This document shows positions 30,784-40,046 of a DNA stretch of 47,017 nucleotides, piece after piece. The notes below the pieces were generated by a model. It saw only the letters and a program-made list of their open reading frames with translations, ran no database searches and had not been told where the DNA came from. Source of the DNA: a virus; the IMG/VR virus record IMGVR_UViG_3300028920_000104, positions 1 through 47,017 of that record; one strand, given 5' to 3'. Each line of letters begins with the position of its first letter. Positions within the stretch are counted from its first letter, which is position 1. The position numbers and the translations under genes are program-made.

Positions 30784-30969
30784 ATGCTGAAAACAATCAC
30801 AGTACACGACTTGACGAACAACGCGCGCTACGTATTCGCGCTGACCGATGATGACGATGATAGCGTTGTCGTGCAACGGGGCGACATTGTACCGCTGTTG
30901 GTGGCAGTCGGTCGGCTTGAGGATGAATTGACGCTGAACGGCGTCGAGTATGAAGCTGAGGTGGAATGA
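30784..30969 (+). CDS. Hypothetical protein (61 aa)
   Basis: Beta-rich, acidic; starts MLKTITVHDLTNNARYVF. The 3' end overlaps the following membrane peptide by ATGA. Confidence 0.5.
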   Translation: MLKTITVHDLTNNARYVFALTDDDDDSVVVQRGDIVPLLVAVGRLEDELTLNGVEYEAEVE

Positions 30970-31055
30970 TGGTAGATATGTTTGCAGTGCTGTGTGTAGG
31001 CGTGTATTTCGTGGTGGCGATGGCGTTTATCGCTAAATACATCTGGAAGGTGTGA
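30966..31055 (+). CDS. Single-span membrane peptide (29 aa)
   Basis: ATG ATG start overlapping the upstream TGA; sequence MMVDMFAVLCVGVYFVVAMA then a short basic end (KYIWKV). Very short; supported only by coupling and its clean membrane segment. Confidence 0.4.
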   Translation: MMVDMFAVLCVGVYFVVAMAFIAKYIWKV

Positions 31056-31099
31056 TTAATCGGTGATAAGCGCACTTAGCACGACAAATAAAAGGAGGA

Positions 31100-31351
31100 A
31101 TGATGTCACAGATTATAGAAGAAATTGCGAAGATTTACGACAGGATAAAAGCTGACAAGTTGCGTATTCAGCATGTCCCCGATGGATGGGAATTGCATTT
31201 GCATCCGTCCGATTTTTACGCACTGGTTAACGCGTTGAACGGTGATGCAAAGAAGCGGTTATTGGTGGAACATCGGATAGGTTTCTACGATGTTGACATT
31301 GACGACACCTTAGAACGTGGAAGGCCAGCATTTAGACCGCCGAAAGCATAA
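31100..31351 (+). CDS. Hypothetical protein (83 aa)
   Basis: Starts MMSQIIEEIAKIYDRIKAD with a perfect AAAGGAGG just ahead. Helical N terminus, beta C terminus. Followed by a strong terminator. No family recognised. Confidence 0.6.
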   Translation: MMSQIIEEIAKIYDRIKADKLRIQHVPDGWELHLHPSDFYALVNALNGDAKKRLLVEHRIGFYDVDIDDTLERGRPAFRPPKA

Positions 31352-31354
31352 CGC

Positions 31355-31386
31355 AAAACAACCCCGGCGCATAACCGGGGTTTTGT
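31355..31386 (+). terminator. Intrinsic terminator of the rightward programme
   Basis: CCCCGG (31362-31367) pairs with CCGGGG (31375-31380) around CGCATAA, then TTTTG; AAAACAA precedes the stem. Strong plus-strand terminator. Confidence 0.85.
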
Positions 31387-31431
31387 CTCATTCCAAGCGC
31401 ATGAAACACGCGCATAGACTAGGAGTACACA

Positions 31432-31653
31432 ATGAACGACGATACACCGAACGTTTTTATAGGCCATTTTGACGAAGAGACACAAGCTGAATTACGCGCT
31501 AGCAATATCGACTGGTCTAATCCTACCAACGCGTTTGTGCTGGTGCGTGACGCTAACGGTACGTGGCGTTGGTCAGATGAAACTGATTTTGAATGGCTAG
31601 AGGCGTGGGGCGAGAAGTTTACCGGGTGGCAAGGTGTTGAGGCCGATAGCTAA
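31432..31653 (+). CDS. Hypothetical protein (73 aa)
   Basis: Last rightward gene, after the terminator. Starts MNDDTPNVFIGHFDEE following CTAGGAG; acidic, Trp-rich C terminus (WRWSDETDFEWLEAWGEKF). No family. It faces the convergent tail gene 46 bases away, with no clear terminator between. Confidence 0.6.
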   Translation: MNDDTPNVFIGHFDEETQAELRASNIDWSNPTNAFVLVRDANGTWRWSDETDFEWLEAWGEKFTGWQGVEADS

Positions 31654-31699
31654 TCAAGCCGCAGGAAACACGCGCCATGATGAGCCGTGCGTCCATCGG

Positions 31700-32290
31700 T
31701 CATACTGGTTGCCACAGTGCTGGAACAGTGGGAGGAGGCCAGATGTTGATGCCAACATTCCCCACTATCACGTAAGTCACACCCTGGTATGTTCGCTGAT
31801 CTCCAATCTGAAGACCCTGCTCGCCCGAAACCCATTCCGTACCGACAGGTTCAAGTGGTTGCTGATCCTCTCGCAGCGTCCATGTGTCCGCCACGCTGTT
31901 CGGTTCCCACACGTTAGCCTCAATGTCTGACACCCAGATTCGGTCAGTCGGTGCATGATACACCTCAAAACCCAGCGGATACGCATCATGAGCACCCTGC
32001 GGTTGTGTCCACGTTGGCGCGACGCCAGACGGCCACGTCTCGGTAAACAGTGACACCGCTACAACGGGTGTCCAATCAATTTGTGACGTGTGAGCCTGGA
32101 TGACGCGCCATAGCTGACCGCTGTAGGACACCACCTCGTCAATGGCGTATGATTGTCCAGATTGCCACGCGGGGAGGTCAGGCGCTAGTATCGGCGCTAA
32201 GTCTTCAGAAATCAGGCTATCACCCGCTACGATAGCACCGTCATAGATGACTGTCTTTCCGTCGCTGTTGCGTAATCTTACATGTGTCAT
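31700..32290 (-). CDS. Carbohydrate-binding-like tail protein (196 aa)
   Basis: Residues 41-82 match the chitin-binding CBM5/12 pattern: AWQSGQSYAIDEVVSY, LWRVIQAHTSQIDWTP. A related, shorter unit recurs at about 150-196 (EWVSGEQGLQIGDQRTYQG ... WPPPTVPALW). The N-terminal 40 residues may attach it to the virion. Last gene of the leftward structural block, expected to bind a cell-surface glycan. ATGA with the preceding gene. Confidence 0.7.
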   Translation of the reverse strand: MTHVRLRNSDGKTVIYDGAIVAGDSLISEDLAPILAPDLPAWQSGQSYAIDEVVSYSGQLWRVIQAHTSQIDWTPVVAVSLFTETWPSGVAPTWTQPQGAHDAYPLGFEVYHAPTDRIWVSDIEANVWEPNSVADTWTLREDQQPLEPVGTEWVSGEQGLQIGDQRTYQGVTYVIVGNVGINIWPPPTVPALWQPV

Positions 32291-32517
32291 CGTCCGTAAC
32301 CACTCCTATCGGTATAGCTAAGGTGTGCGGCTAGTCCGGTGATACTATCAGCAAAGCCATGTGTCCCGCGCAGGCTCTCGATAAACGCACGCGATAGCAG
32401 GCTGCGGTTAGCACCAACGGCTAACGTCTGACCGCCTGGTGCATCCTCTACTACCGCTATTATTTCATCTGTAACATCGTTTGTGATGATGTTTTCGCCA
32501 CTCCGTAAAACAGCCAT
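32287..32517 (-). CDS. Hypothetical protein of the fibre block (76 aa)
   Basis: ATG 32517 is eight bases after AAGGAG; an in-frame GTG at 32526 is rejected because it overlaps that site. Starts MAVLRSGENIITNDVTDE. No family; probably a small virion or fibre-assembly protein by position. Confidence 0.55.
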   Translation of the reverse strand: MAVLRSGENIITNDVTDEIIAVVEDAPGGQTLAVGANRSLLSRAFIESLRGTHGFADSITGLAAHLSYTDRSGYGR

Positions 32518-32518
32518 A

Positions 32519-33451
32519 TTACCCACTCCTTAGCTGCACCGCGCCATCGGTGTCATTGTCGAGCGCGGCCTGTAGCCATACACTGATTTGGCTAGTGATA
32601 AACTCCGCTGGCGTTGTCGCGTAAAAGCGAAATTGTGGCGCAGCTTGTGACGATGTTAAAACCTCTGCTGTTGTGCCTGCTGAACTAAACAGGAAGAAAT
32701 CAAAGCTAAACACCCCGAACAACAATGTCCCGCCTGTAACCGAGAAGTTATCGACAAACACAATGAGATTATCACCATTACCAATAGTCGATAGAGTGTA
32801 GCGTAGGCGCGGGTCTTGTCCCGTATCTGTAACAAATCTCACGCCGTTGGCGTTTTCCTCAACATATGACGTTCCTGTTTCGTCGGTTAGTGTCCATCCG
32901 TCCGGGTATTCTGGCTGAGTCCACACGCTGAAGTCATTATTAGGTAACAACTGGCTGCCAGTCGCACCGTTATAACTCGCGCCAACATTCGCGACACCCT
33001 GATACAGCGCCGACGTAATGTCAGACCCGATTTGTGTGAAATCGGAGGGGTATTCAGGTGTAGCAGTTGTGCTATACCACGCTTTGAGCGTAGAGCCTGA
33101 CACATCCCACGCTAGCGCCGTGATAGACGTTCCAACGTCAGCGGCGGTATAGTCAAAGTCGGTTGTGCCATCCGTCACGCTTCCGGCTTTTGCATCCCAC
33201 GTGCCATCAGCCTGAGACTCTAGCCGTAACTCCCAACCATCATTTAGTAGATATGTATTTGTTGCGTCAAGCGATGACGCACGGACAAACAGTGAAATCC
33301 GTGTTAGAGGGTCGGGGCTGGAAGGCTGGTCAACGTCAAGCACGTACACGCCGTCAGCCGACGCCGGGTACAATGTGCCAGACGCCGGAAACGATACAGG
33401 CGCAAAACCGCCGCTTGGCTGTTGTAGGAGTAGATAGCGTGCTACGCTCAT
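32519..33451 (-). CDS. Tail fibre / receptor-binding-type protein (310 aa)
   Basis: Beta-rich, Ser/Thr/Gly/Asp-rich, with two putative beta-sandwich parts: about 45-165 (NTYLLNDGWELRLESQADGT, resembling a concanavalin-type laminin-like fold) and about 170-310 (LLPNNDFSVWTQPEYPDGWTL-type start, as in carbohydrate-binding jelly rolls). Likely a receptor-binding component; not matched to a named family. Confidence 0.6.
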   Translation of the reverse strand: MSVARYLLLQQPSGGFAPVSFPASGTLYPASADGVYVLDVDQPSSPDPLTRISLFVRASSLDATNTYLLNDGWELRLESQADGTWDAKAGSVTDGTTDFDYTAADVGTSITALAWDVSGSTLKAWYSTTATPEYPSDFTQIGSDITSALYQGVANVGASYNGATGSQLLPNNDFSVWTQPEYPDGWTLTDETGTSYVEENANGVRFVTDTGQDPRLRYTLSTIGNGDNLIVFVDNFSVTGGTLLFGVFSFDFFLFSSAGTTAEVLTSSQAAPQFRFYATTPAEFITSQISVWLQAALDNDTDGAVQLRSG

Positions 33452-33455
33452 GGTG

Positions 33456-34250
33456 TTACCACTCGATAGTATCGTCTAGCTCGCAAAACGCGCCGCCATC
33501 CAATGGTTGGATGAACGGTATCTCATCAATCTGCACTGTCGATTCTGCGAGGTACACGGCATGATTGACGCTAAACCCCGCCTCAATTTCGATGATGGCA
33601 TCGTGTGACGGGCGTACCGGGAAGAACATATCAACCGCGAAACCACCCGTGAACGGCGCGGACGCTTCACCAACTAGCACATCGTCTTCATAGATACGTG
33701 CAATACCAAATAGCTCGTTCTGCTTCCCGGCTTCGCGTGCTGTCTGGTTATAACCGATTAACTTGACTAGATAGCAGTGTCCAGCATAGACATAAATAGG
33801 GTCATACAGACGCCATGTGTACTCACCTGCAATCTGCGGAATTTCCACGTAATGCACGCCACCGATGTACTTGTCACCGTCTGCGTTGGTGGCGTCGTTG
33901 TCCGTGTCGCACTGGACATAAGGCGGTGTCAATCCACCCTCAACCGGGCGCGGTTGCCATAGGAACTCACCCGCCTGCGGTTGGCACTGGAAGCGGCCAT
34001 CAACGCCAGGATACGGAGCTTCAACACCGCGTACCCACATCTCATAGCTGTTGTAGTTTAGCGGCGTATTGAACGTGCCCTCATCAGGTCGCAGGGTCGG
34101 TTCAAGTGTGACGTTAGGCTCTGGCGTCCACGTTGCAACCTCTTGTGTCGGTGTTGCTGTGGCGCACTCGCACGGCTGTTCAACTTCCGCACATGCTGCA
34201 AGTAGCGCGGCAAGTAGGATGATGAGTAACGCATAGGTTAATTTACGCAT
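33456..34250 (-). CDS. Phage-encoded lipoprotein (264 aa)
   Basis: Signal peptide MRKLTYALLIILLAALLAAC with lipobox LAAC, Cys20. A Cys/Thr/Pro-rich stalk follows (CECATATPTQEVATWTPEP, about 26-50), then a beta-rich domain to 264 with several Cys. It should be lipidated and anchored outside the host membrane. In phages such proteins act in superinfection exclusion or lysis; here it sits between a membrane protein and fibre genes. ATG 34250 overlaps the upstream stop by eight bases; a longer start at 34340 lacks the signal peptide at its N terminus. Confidence 0.75.
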   Translation of the reverse strand: MRKLTYALLIILLAALLAACAEVEQPCECATATPTQEVATWTPEPNVTLEPTLRPDEGTFNTPLNYNSYEMWVRGVEAPYPGVDGRFQCQPQAGEFLWQPRPVEGGLTPPYVQCDTDNDATNADGDKYIGGVHYVEIPQIAGEYTWRLYDPIYVYAGHCYLVKLIGYNQTAREAGKQNELFGIARIYEDDVLVGEASAPFTGGFAVDMFFPVRPSHDAIIEIEAGFSVNHAVYLAESTVQIDEIPFIQPLDGGAFCELDDTIEW

Positions 34251-34512
34251 CGGGTGTTTCGCCCTCTGTGTTAGTCTCGTCTTGTTCAACCAATACCTTG
34301 CGCAGTTCAGCGGCAACGGCATCACGAATAAGCTCGTCAAAGTTGCCGGGGATGGCGTCGGTAATGTAGCTTGTGCTATCGACTAGCTTATCAAAGACCT
34401 TAGCCGGAACGCTACGGAACAGAAGGAAATAGGTCGCTGCCAAGATGACATAGAGCACCAATTCGCGGACGATAGTCCAGTCAATGCTTGCGAAAAATTC
34501 AGAAATGGTCAT
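34243..34512 (-). CDS. Small membrane protein, holin candidate (89 aa)
   Basis: One membrane segment (about 18-34: LVLYVILAATYFLLF) then a charged helical tail ending in acidic residues. Small size, location in the late block and next to a lipoprotein fit a holin or a membrane-adaptor of the lysis system; no endolysin is nearby, so the call is tentative. ATG follows CTAGGAG. Palindrome copy E lies 16 bases upstream. Confidence 0.55.
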   Translation of the reverse strand: MTISEFFASIDWTIVRELVLYVILAATYFLLFRSVPAKVFDKLVDSTSYITDAIPGNFDELIRDAVAAELRKVLVEQDETNTEGETPDA

Positions 34513-34527
34513 TGTGATTACTCCTAG

Positions 34528-34551
34528 ATATTTGGTATATACCGAAATTTG
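34528..34551. promoter_or_regulatory. Dispersed palindrome, copy E
   Basis: Core GGTATATACC (34534-34543), flanks ATATTT and GAAATTTG. The central CG of other copies is TA here, keeping symmetry. It is placed between two late genes, 16 bases before the ATG at 34512. Confidence 0.6.
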
Positions 34552-35271
34552 CTATAGCATTTTATCCAGCAGAGCGACACCCCCGCCGCCGCCGAATAAT
34601 GTGATAACACCGCCAATAAACCAGCGGCTTGTAATAATGCTTTGCACCGCGCCGACCCAAACCATCTTACCCTCTATGGCTTTTAAGCGTGGCTCTATAC
34701 CTTCGACGCCTTCATCTTCATTACCCTTGATGGCATCGCGGATTTCTTGAATAACTTCATTCTGGCGCTCTAATGCGGTTTCCGTATTTTGCCACGCCAA
34801 CGCGCTAGCCGTTCTTGCTTGAGCCTCAGTACGTTCTAAACCTCGTACATCTTCGACTAGCTCATCATGTTGCGCAGCTTGTCGTTGCTGGCTATTGGTG
34901 ACAGTCCGTAGTAGCGCGTGAATTTCATCGTTCTCACGTTGCCAACTTTGTGCCCGTAGAGCATCTAAGTCGCGTATCTGTTTGAACTCCGCCTGCGTGG
35001 TGGTCGTGAACGTGTGCATAAACGTTTGCGACTTATCCGTTAAGGCGGCCATTTGTGCCACTACCTGCCTGAACATAGCTTTTAGTTCCTCTAGGTCGTC
35101 AACATCAGCTTTTTTGTCTAGCTGATGTACCAGCCGATCATCACGAGATTTGAATTTCCCGTCAATCTCAGTCCGAGAATAAGTGTGATCGGAAATCATT
35201 TTCTGTACATCGCCGCGTGTGGGTGCGTCACGGTCTATGTCTGATTGCGGCGTAGGCGTCATGTTGTCCAC
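34552..35271 (-). CDS. Coiled-coil protein with C-terminal membrane segment (239 aa)
   Basis: Long helices rich in Gln/Glu/Arg from about 40 to 200, then a hydrophobic C terminus (VGAVQSIITSRWFIGGVITLFGGGGGVALLDKML, about 206-239, with one membrane span). It may belong to the lysis or tail-anchoring set along with the next gene. No family. Confidence 0.6.
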   Translation of the reverse strand: MDNMTPTPQSDIDRDAPTRGDVQKMISDHTYSRTEIDGKFKSRDDRLVHQLDKKADVDDLEELKAMFRQVVAQMAALTDKSQTFMHTFTTTTQAEFKQIRDLDALRAQSWQRENDEIHALLRTVTNSQQRQAAQHDELVEDVRGLERTEAQARTASALAWQNTETALERQNEVIQEIRDAIKGNEDEGVEGIEPRLKAIEGKMVWVGAVQSIITSRWFIGGVITLFGGGGGVALLDKML

Positions 35272-35286
35272 GCGGTCTCCTATCGT

Positions 35287-36081
35287 CTAATTGTCTACTA
35301 GGTATCCATCAAATGTTGCTGTAATACGAGTATCTGCTACGGATGAAAACGCCTGCATTTTTAGTATACCTGGCCCCGTAAGTTTTAATCGTGGGTCAAA
35401 CGACGGTTCAATGTCGCTATTCGCCGTGCTCATTATCCCCTGTGTGCGCTTTGTTATAAACACAGTAGGATTGTTTTCAGGGTCAGGCGCAAACTTGCCA
35501 CGTATAACCGTCTCGTTGGATGACGACGGGTTAACCCCCGAAGTAATCAGCGTGGCAGTAAAATTTGTAATGTACATGGTTTGCGTAGATGGCACACCAT
35601 AAATTGCCATTTGTGTTTGACCGTTCCCGGTTAAAATAGCCGCCGTTACTGTGCCATCGGTCGCGGCTGTTGCCGTGATGGTTCCGAGATTTGGCCCACT
35701 TGCGCCAAACGTTACCACGCTCATACGATGGATAATCACATAACTACCCGACGTATTGACGGGCGTTGTCCCATTCAATGCGACTGTCTCGCTAGTCTCT
35801 GCGGTATCCCAATCAGGCAAGCCCCACACGGTAACTGTTCTTGCACCCGTGCCGCTGCTGTTGGTGTCGTTTGTATTCGTGGACACGAGCGCGTGCACGC
35901 GTGCTGCGGTTGGCGCAAGCCATATTTGCTGCGTTGTCGTCGCGTCCGCTAAATCCCATATGTCGGTAGCGGTAGTCTGTACCCCGTCCGGCGCTTCACC
36001 GAACTTGTTAACGGCGTAGTGGCCGGGGACATTCCCTTTTGAGACTTCAAGCGCAAAGTCTTTATTCGTGATATACGTCAT
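35287..36081 (-). CDS. Virion structural protein, beta-rich (264 aa)
   Basis: Thr/Ser/Ala/Gly-rich, beta-rich (VHALVSTNTNDTNSSGTG, TITATAATDGTVTAAIL). Looks like a tail or baseplate decoration/fibre protein. Starts MTYITNKDFALEVSKGN. No named family. Confidence 0.6.
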   Translation of the reverse strand: MTYITNKDFALEVSKGNVPGHYAVNKFGEAPDGVQTTATDIWDLADATTTQQIWLAPTAARVHALVSTNTNDTNSSGTGARTVTVWGLPDWDTAETSETVALNGTTPVNTSGSYVIIHRMSVVTFGASGPNLGTITATAATDGTVTAAILTGNGQTQMAIYGVPSTQTMYITNFTATLITSGVNPSSSNETVIRGKFAPDPENNPTVFITKRTQGIMSTANSDIEPSFDPRLKLTGPGILKMQAFSSVADTRITATFDGYLVDN

Positions 36082-36082
36082 G

Positions 36083-37177
36083 CTAGATTATCCACCAGTT
36101 GCTATTATCGCTTGTAATCGTAATACTATCGAGATAACCTAGTGTCTGCGAAGTTTCGCTGTCGATTGTCTCGCTCCCGTCACCGTCAATCGTTGCCGTA
36201 TTCGCGCTGGCGTCAATGCGCTTAAAGGTCGGCGTAATCCCCTTCACACCAACCGCGCTAACAAGTGTAATCGTTACATCGCCGCCACTAGCGTCAATTA
36301 GCACCGTTTCATCTTGTGCGGTCGTGGTGTAGTCCGCTGTTTTCGTAACCACAGCCGAACGGTTACCCCGCGCCGCCGTATTAACAATGCCGCGTAAGTC
36401 GTGGAACATGTTATCTAAGGTGATATTGGTTGTATCACCGAAGATGATAACCGAGCGCAATCCAATGGCGTTGTCCGGCGCGGTCAGAAGGCATTCGTTA
36501 ATCAACGTAAACGCGCTAGCAGGTGTCAGCTTCAGGTCGGTGCTTGTGCTCGTTGTGCTGCTGGTCGTTGTCGTGATTGTGTCGTCGGATGGGTCTAACC
36601 ACAAGCACACGAGGCGCTGGTCTGTTTCCGTTCCCGGTACATTGCCCGTAACAACATCAATCGTGGTACTCGACGTTGTGCCACTATAATAGCCGTATGT
36701 GCCATCAGGCTTACGGTACACGCCAGGGAATACACGCACTTTCCCGTTAGACCCGCCATCGGGCCACACTGACAAATCCACAATATTAGCTAGATTGTTA
36801 TACTTTTTCCGGCTATCAATCGGGTTAGTCGTGCTAACAGGGATGCCTGCTTGTTCAAGGTCGGCGGCGTCGTTTTCTTCGATGCGTAAACGTCCGTCCC
36901 AACCCTCGCGCAAGATGACCACGCGGCCCGGTCTTAGCATCAGACCCGCGCCCGGTTTTATTGGCGCGGTCATAATAGGTGGCAGGATAGTAGACGATCC
37001 ACCCGACGAACCGCCAAGCGGACGTACATACACGCGGCTTTGCTGTGCATTGGCATAGATTGAGCCGCTGACGCTGGTAATCTCTACCCGCTGCCCGTCG
37101 TGTAGCTTACGCTTCTGTTGGTTAACCGCCGCTCTAAATTGTTGGTTCCCGCGTAGCCAGTTCGGTATGTTAGTCAT
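36083..37177 (-). CDS. Baseplate / tail-fibre protein (364 aa)
   Basis: N-terminal region with short strands (QRVEITSVSGSIYANAQQ, RVVILREGWDGRLRI), consistent with tail attachment; Ser/Thr-rich linker near 205-220; C-terminal beta domain (ETVLIDASGGDVTITLVSA, KRIDASANTATIDGDG, ETIDSETSQTLGYL, ending SDNSNWWII), a pattern common at the tips of phage fibres. Likely needed for attachment. Confidence 0.7.
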   Translation of the reverse strand: MTNIPNWLRGNQQFRAAVNQQKRKLHDGQRVEITSVSGSIYANAQQSRVYVRPLGGSSGGSSTILPPIMTAPIKPGAGLMLRPGRVVILREGWDGRLRIEENDAADLEQAGIPVSTTNPIDSRKKYNNLANIVDLSVWPDGGSNGKVRVFPGVYRKPDGTYGYYSGTTSSTTIDVVTGNVPGTETDQRLVCLWLDPSDDTITTTTSSTTSTSTDLKLTPASAFTLINECLLTAPDNAIGLRSVIIFGDTTNITLDNMFHDLRGIVNTAARGNRSAVVTKTADYTTTAQDETVLIDASGGDVTITLVSAVGVKGITPTFKRIDASANTATIDGDGSETIDSETSQTLGYLDSITITSDNSNWWII

Positions 37178-37178
37178 A

Positions 37179-40046
37179 TTAGTCTAGTACGCACAATCGA
37201 ATTTGAAACGAAAAGTTTTCCATTTCCGAGGCATCAAACAAACGCCCGTAGGTATAGTTAACCTGTGATCCGTTGCTAGTCTCGCTGGTCTCATAGGTGT
37301 GCTCGGCGTTATACGGCGGTATCCCGGTCGGCTGGTCTCCCTCGATTAGAAAACCGTACCCAGGGTCGTAGGCGGTCGGTTCAATCTCACTAGACCAATA
37401 GTAATAGGCATCTCCGTAAATAGCGTCTGTCCCGTCTGGTGTACAATTATCCGCTCCAAACGGATTTGAACCAATGCCGTGTATTTCAACATTTGTAATC
37501 GTTGCTGACCCTGAGAAGCTACCGTTTGCTGGTGCACGATAAGACGACCTAACAAACGCGGTAATGGTATCCATCACCTGTGTACCTTCCCAAGTGATTG
37601 TTTGACCTGATCCGCTGCTGGCATCACTTGACGATGCAACCTGAATTTGCGTCGTCCCATCGGTGATATTAATTGCAGACACAGGTGTGCTATATGATCC
37701 TTTTGTTAGGTCATATGTGACGATTATTTTTGTAATGGTAGACGCGGTAAATGAGCGCGTGATATTGACAATGCGGTATTCAGACCCACTACCCGGCGCG
37801 GTGTAATCCCCGTGCACCCATCCCGTACCACCTGAGTGCGTCCCCTGGTTAGTCGCCACCGCAGCCCAACTGCCATCACCCGCTGTAAAGTCAAACTCAT
37901 AACACCACCGCGTACCGCTGCCAATCTTGCCGCTCCCACGCACCAGCGTAACAATAGTGTCACCGTTACCAGGTGTGTCTACGGAATCGGCAACCGGGGC
38001 AACCTTCGGACGCATCGCCAGAAGTTCGCAATTAGCAGGCGGCGGCGTTTCCTCGTCAGGAGGTTGCGCTGATTGACCGTCGTCATAAATGCCATCAGTT
38101 AAACCAAGATCACCGCCTAGCCAGGGCGCAAACGTAGCAGGTACTTCGTCGGTGTTCATCCCGTCCGCATTACGCGGGGTAGTCACATCCACGATTGCCG
38201 ATGTGGACTGTGTTTCTAGTCGAAATGTGCCCGTTGTCGGTGCGGCTCCCTCGCGGTTATTGCCCCCTGTCGTCACCTCAATGAGTTCCCATCGTGTATT
38301 AGTATCATACACAATACCGCGTATGGTATCGGTTAGAGCAATGTCAAACTTGAACCACGTATCAACATCGTTTGTCAGGAAGTGCCAACCGTCCCAAAAG
38401 GTTACATTCACCGTAGGCGCTGGCTGTTGCGCGGCGTAGATATTCGCGCACCGTGATGCAATGTCGCTTTCAAACGTAGCAATACTGCTATCAGTCTCAA
38501 ATAGTTGGTTAACCACGTTCACTTGCTGGATACCGCGTATGTCAGCGGTAACGGGCGCGGTTGCCTGCCGGGTGACATAGTTACTAATCGCGGTATCATA
38601 CATACCACCTACAACCGTCGCCAGGCCTACCGACTGCACAGGGTCTTTTGTGAACGTATAATCCATCATGTCAGACGGTGAAATTGTCGCCACCACGTCC
38701 GCAGCATTACGCGCGGTACTACCGCGAAAGCGCAGCGCCCGTGCAACGTCAATGCGTCCGTCAACATCTACTTGCACGATGGATTTATAAATGTCAAGAA
38801 TGGACGTTATCGCCGTGAGCGCTTCGCGTTCATCGTTGTATAGCACTTCACCGTCAGTAACAAAATCGGTGTCACTATCTGGATACTGGATAGCACAGAC
38901 AATCGGTAGGGTGGTATGCTCGGTTAGCGTAAAATGCACCACGCGCGCGGGTGTCGGGTTTTCCATATCGCCCCACGCGGACGGGCTAGCCGTAGCGTTA
39001 ATATCGCCGTACTGCGTTACGGGTGTGCGTGCGATAATCGCCTGTATGCTCTCGACTGAAAATTGACCCGTCGAGACATAACCATAGTCAACGCTGCCGC
39101 CTGTAGACGTGCTTTCCTGCGCTAAATAGCCGACATAATCTATGTTTGTTCGGATGCTTCCGAAGGTGTCGTTATACCACTCATCGGTAAACACTGCGCA
39201 GAATGTACCTTCTAACACGTCGCTGATACCGCTAAACGCGGGAATGTCGCATGACGCGCTTTCCTGTGACCGTGTAATGCTGGCGACGTTGCCGCCATCA
39301 CCAATAAAGCCAAGATTGGCACTCGCGCTATAATCGGTCGGCACTGTCCAGACGGCAATCACGCGCAACCCCGCGTTGCCATTGCTATCGGTAAACGTGT
39401 ACCGAATATGACGGAACGCACCAGCCTCTAGCGTAAACGTTGGATTGTTCGTTGTGCCGCCACTGTCTAACGTATCGTTGCTATTAGACGATGACCATGC
39501 GTGTGTGAAGGTACTCGTGGCGTCATTGTCCATTGCTACCGGACTAGCCGTTGGACTATACGCCGTAGTATCGCGTGTCAACACCACTGCTGATGGTAAC
39601 GCGGCCTCAGTCGGTAGCACACGGCGAAACGTGATTTCCCAATCGCTGTACTCAACACCGCCGCGCACGATACGCGGACGCTCTACGATGTCGTAGGCAT
39701 CTTGTACGGTCACATAGTCGCTAGTCGTGAGTGTCTGCGAACACTGACCAATATATAAAACGGACGTGCCCGACACCTTGCGAACGTAGGTTCTATAGAA
39801 CTCTGTTGCTTTATAATCGCTGCTTGTCGAGAATATCACCCGCTGAAACGATGCAATATTCGACATGCTACCTGACGCAACCGAGCCGACGCTAATCTCC
39901 GCATAGATGTTATCCGTAGGCGCTGCGCTTGGCTGGAATTGCACCACGTCCGTATTTGGACATAAGGCGACAAACTGCTGACCGCGCCATTTCCCACTCC
40001 GTAGTTTTGTAAGTTCGCCCGATGTTAGTTCGGCAAGGATCGCCAT
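37179..40046 (-). CDS. Tail tip / central hub protein (955 aa)
   Basis: Largest tail gene after the tape measure; the usual place of the tail-tip (J-like or Dit/Tal-like) protein. The first 120 residues (MAILAELTSGELTKLRSGKW, then strands) resemble a hub start; the middle (about 400-600) has mixed alpha/beta segments typical of baseplate hubs (VDVDGRIDVARALRFRG, DGWHFLTNDVDTW); the C-terminal 320 residues are beta-rich and may hold a carbohydrate-binding domain. ATG overlaps the upstream stop by one base. Confidence 0.75.
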   Translation of the reverse strand: MAILAELTSGELTKLRSGKWRGQQFVALCPNTDVVQFQPSAAPTDNIYAEISVGSVASGSMSNIASFQRVIFSTSSDYKATEFYRTYVRKVSGTSVLYIGQCSQTLTTSDYVTVQDAYDIVERPRIVRGGVEYSDWEITFRRVLPTEAALPSAVVLTRDTTAYSPTASPVAMDNDATSTFTHAWSSSNSNDTLDSGGTTNNPTFTLEAGAFRHIRYTFTDSNGNAGLRVIAVWTVPTDYSASANLGFIGDGGNVASITRSQESASCDIPAFSGISDVLEGTFCAVFTDEWYNDTFGSIRTNIDYVGYLAQESTSTGGSVDYGYVSTGQFSVESIQAIIARTPVTQYGDINATASPSAWGDMENPTPARVVHFTLTEHTTLPIVCAIQYPDSDTDFVTDGEVLYNDEREALTAITSILDIYKSIVQVDVDGRIDVARALRFRGSTARNAADVVATISPSDMMDYTFTKDPVQSVGLATVVGGMYDTAISNYVTRQATAPVTADIRGIQQVNVVNQLFETDSSIATFESDIASRCANIYAAQQPAPTVNVTFWDGWHFLTNDVDTWFKFDIALTDTIRGIVYDTNTRWELIEVTTGGNNREGAAPTTGTFRLETQSTSAIVDVTTPRNADGMNTDEVPATFAPWLGGDLGLTDGIYDDGQSAQPPDEETPPPANCELLAMRPKVAPVADSVDTPGNGDTIVTLVRGSGKIGSGTRWCYEFDFTAGDGSWAAVATNQGTHSGGTGWVHGDYTAPGSGSEYRIVNITRSFTASTITKIIVTYDLTKGSYSTPVSAINITDGTTQIQVASSSDASSGSGQTITWEGTQVMDTITAFVRSSYRAPANGSFSGSATITNVEIHGIGSNPFGADNCTPDGTDAIYGDAYYYWSSEIEPTAYDPGYGFLIEGDQPTGIPPYNAEHTYETSETSNGSQVNYTYGRLFDASEMENFSFQIRLCVLD

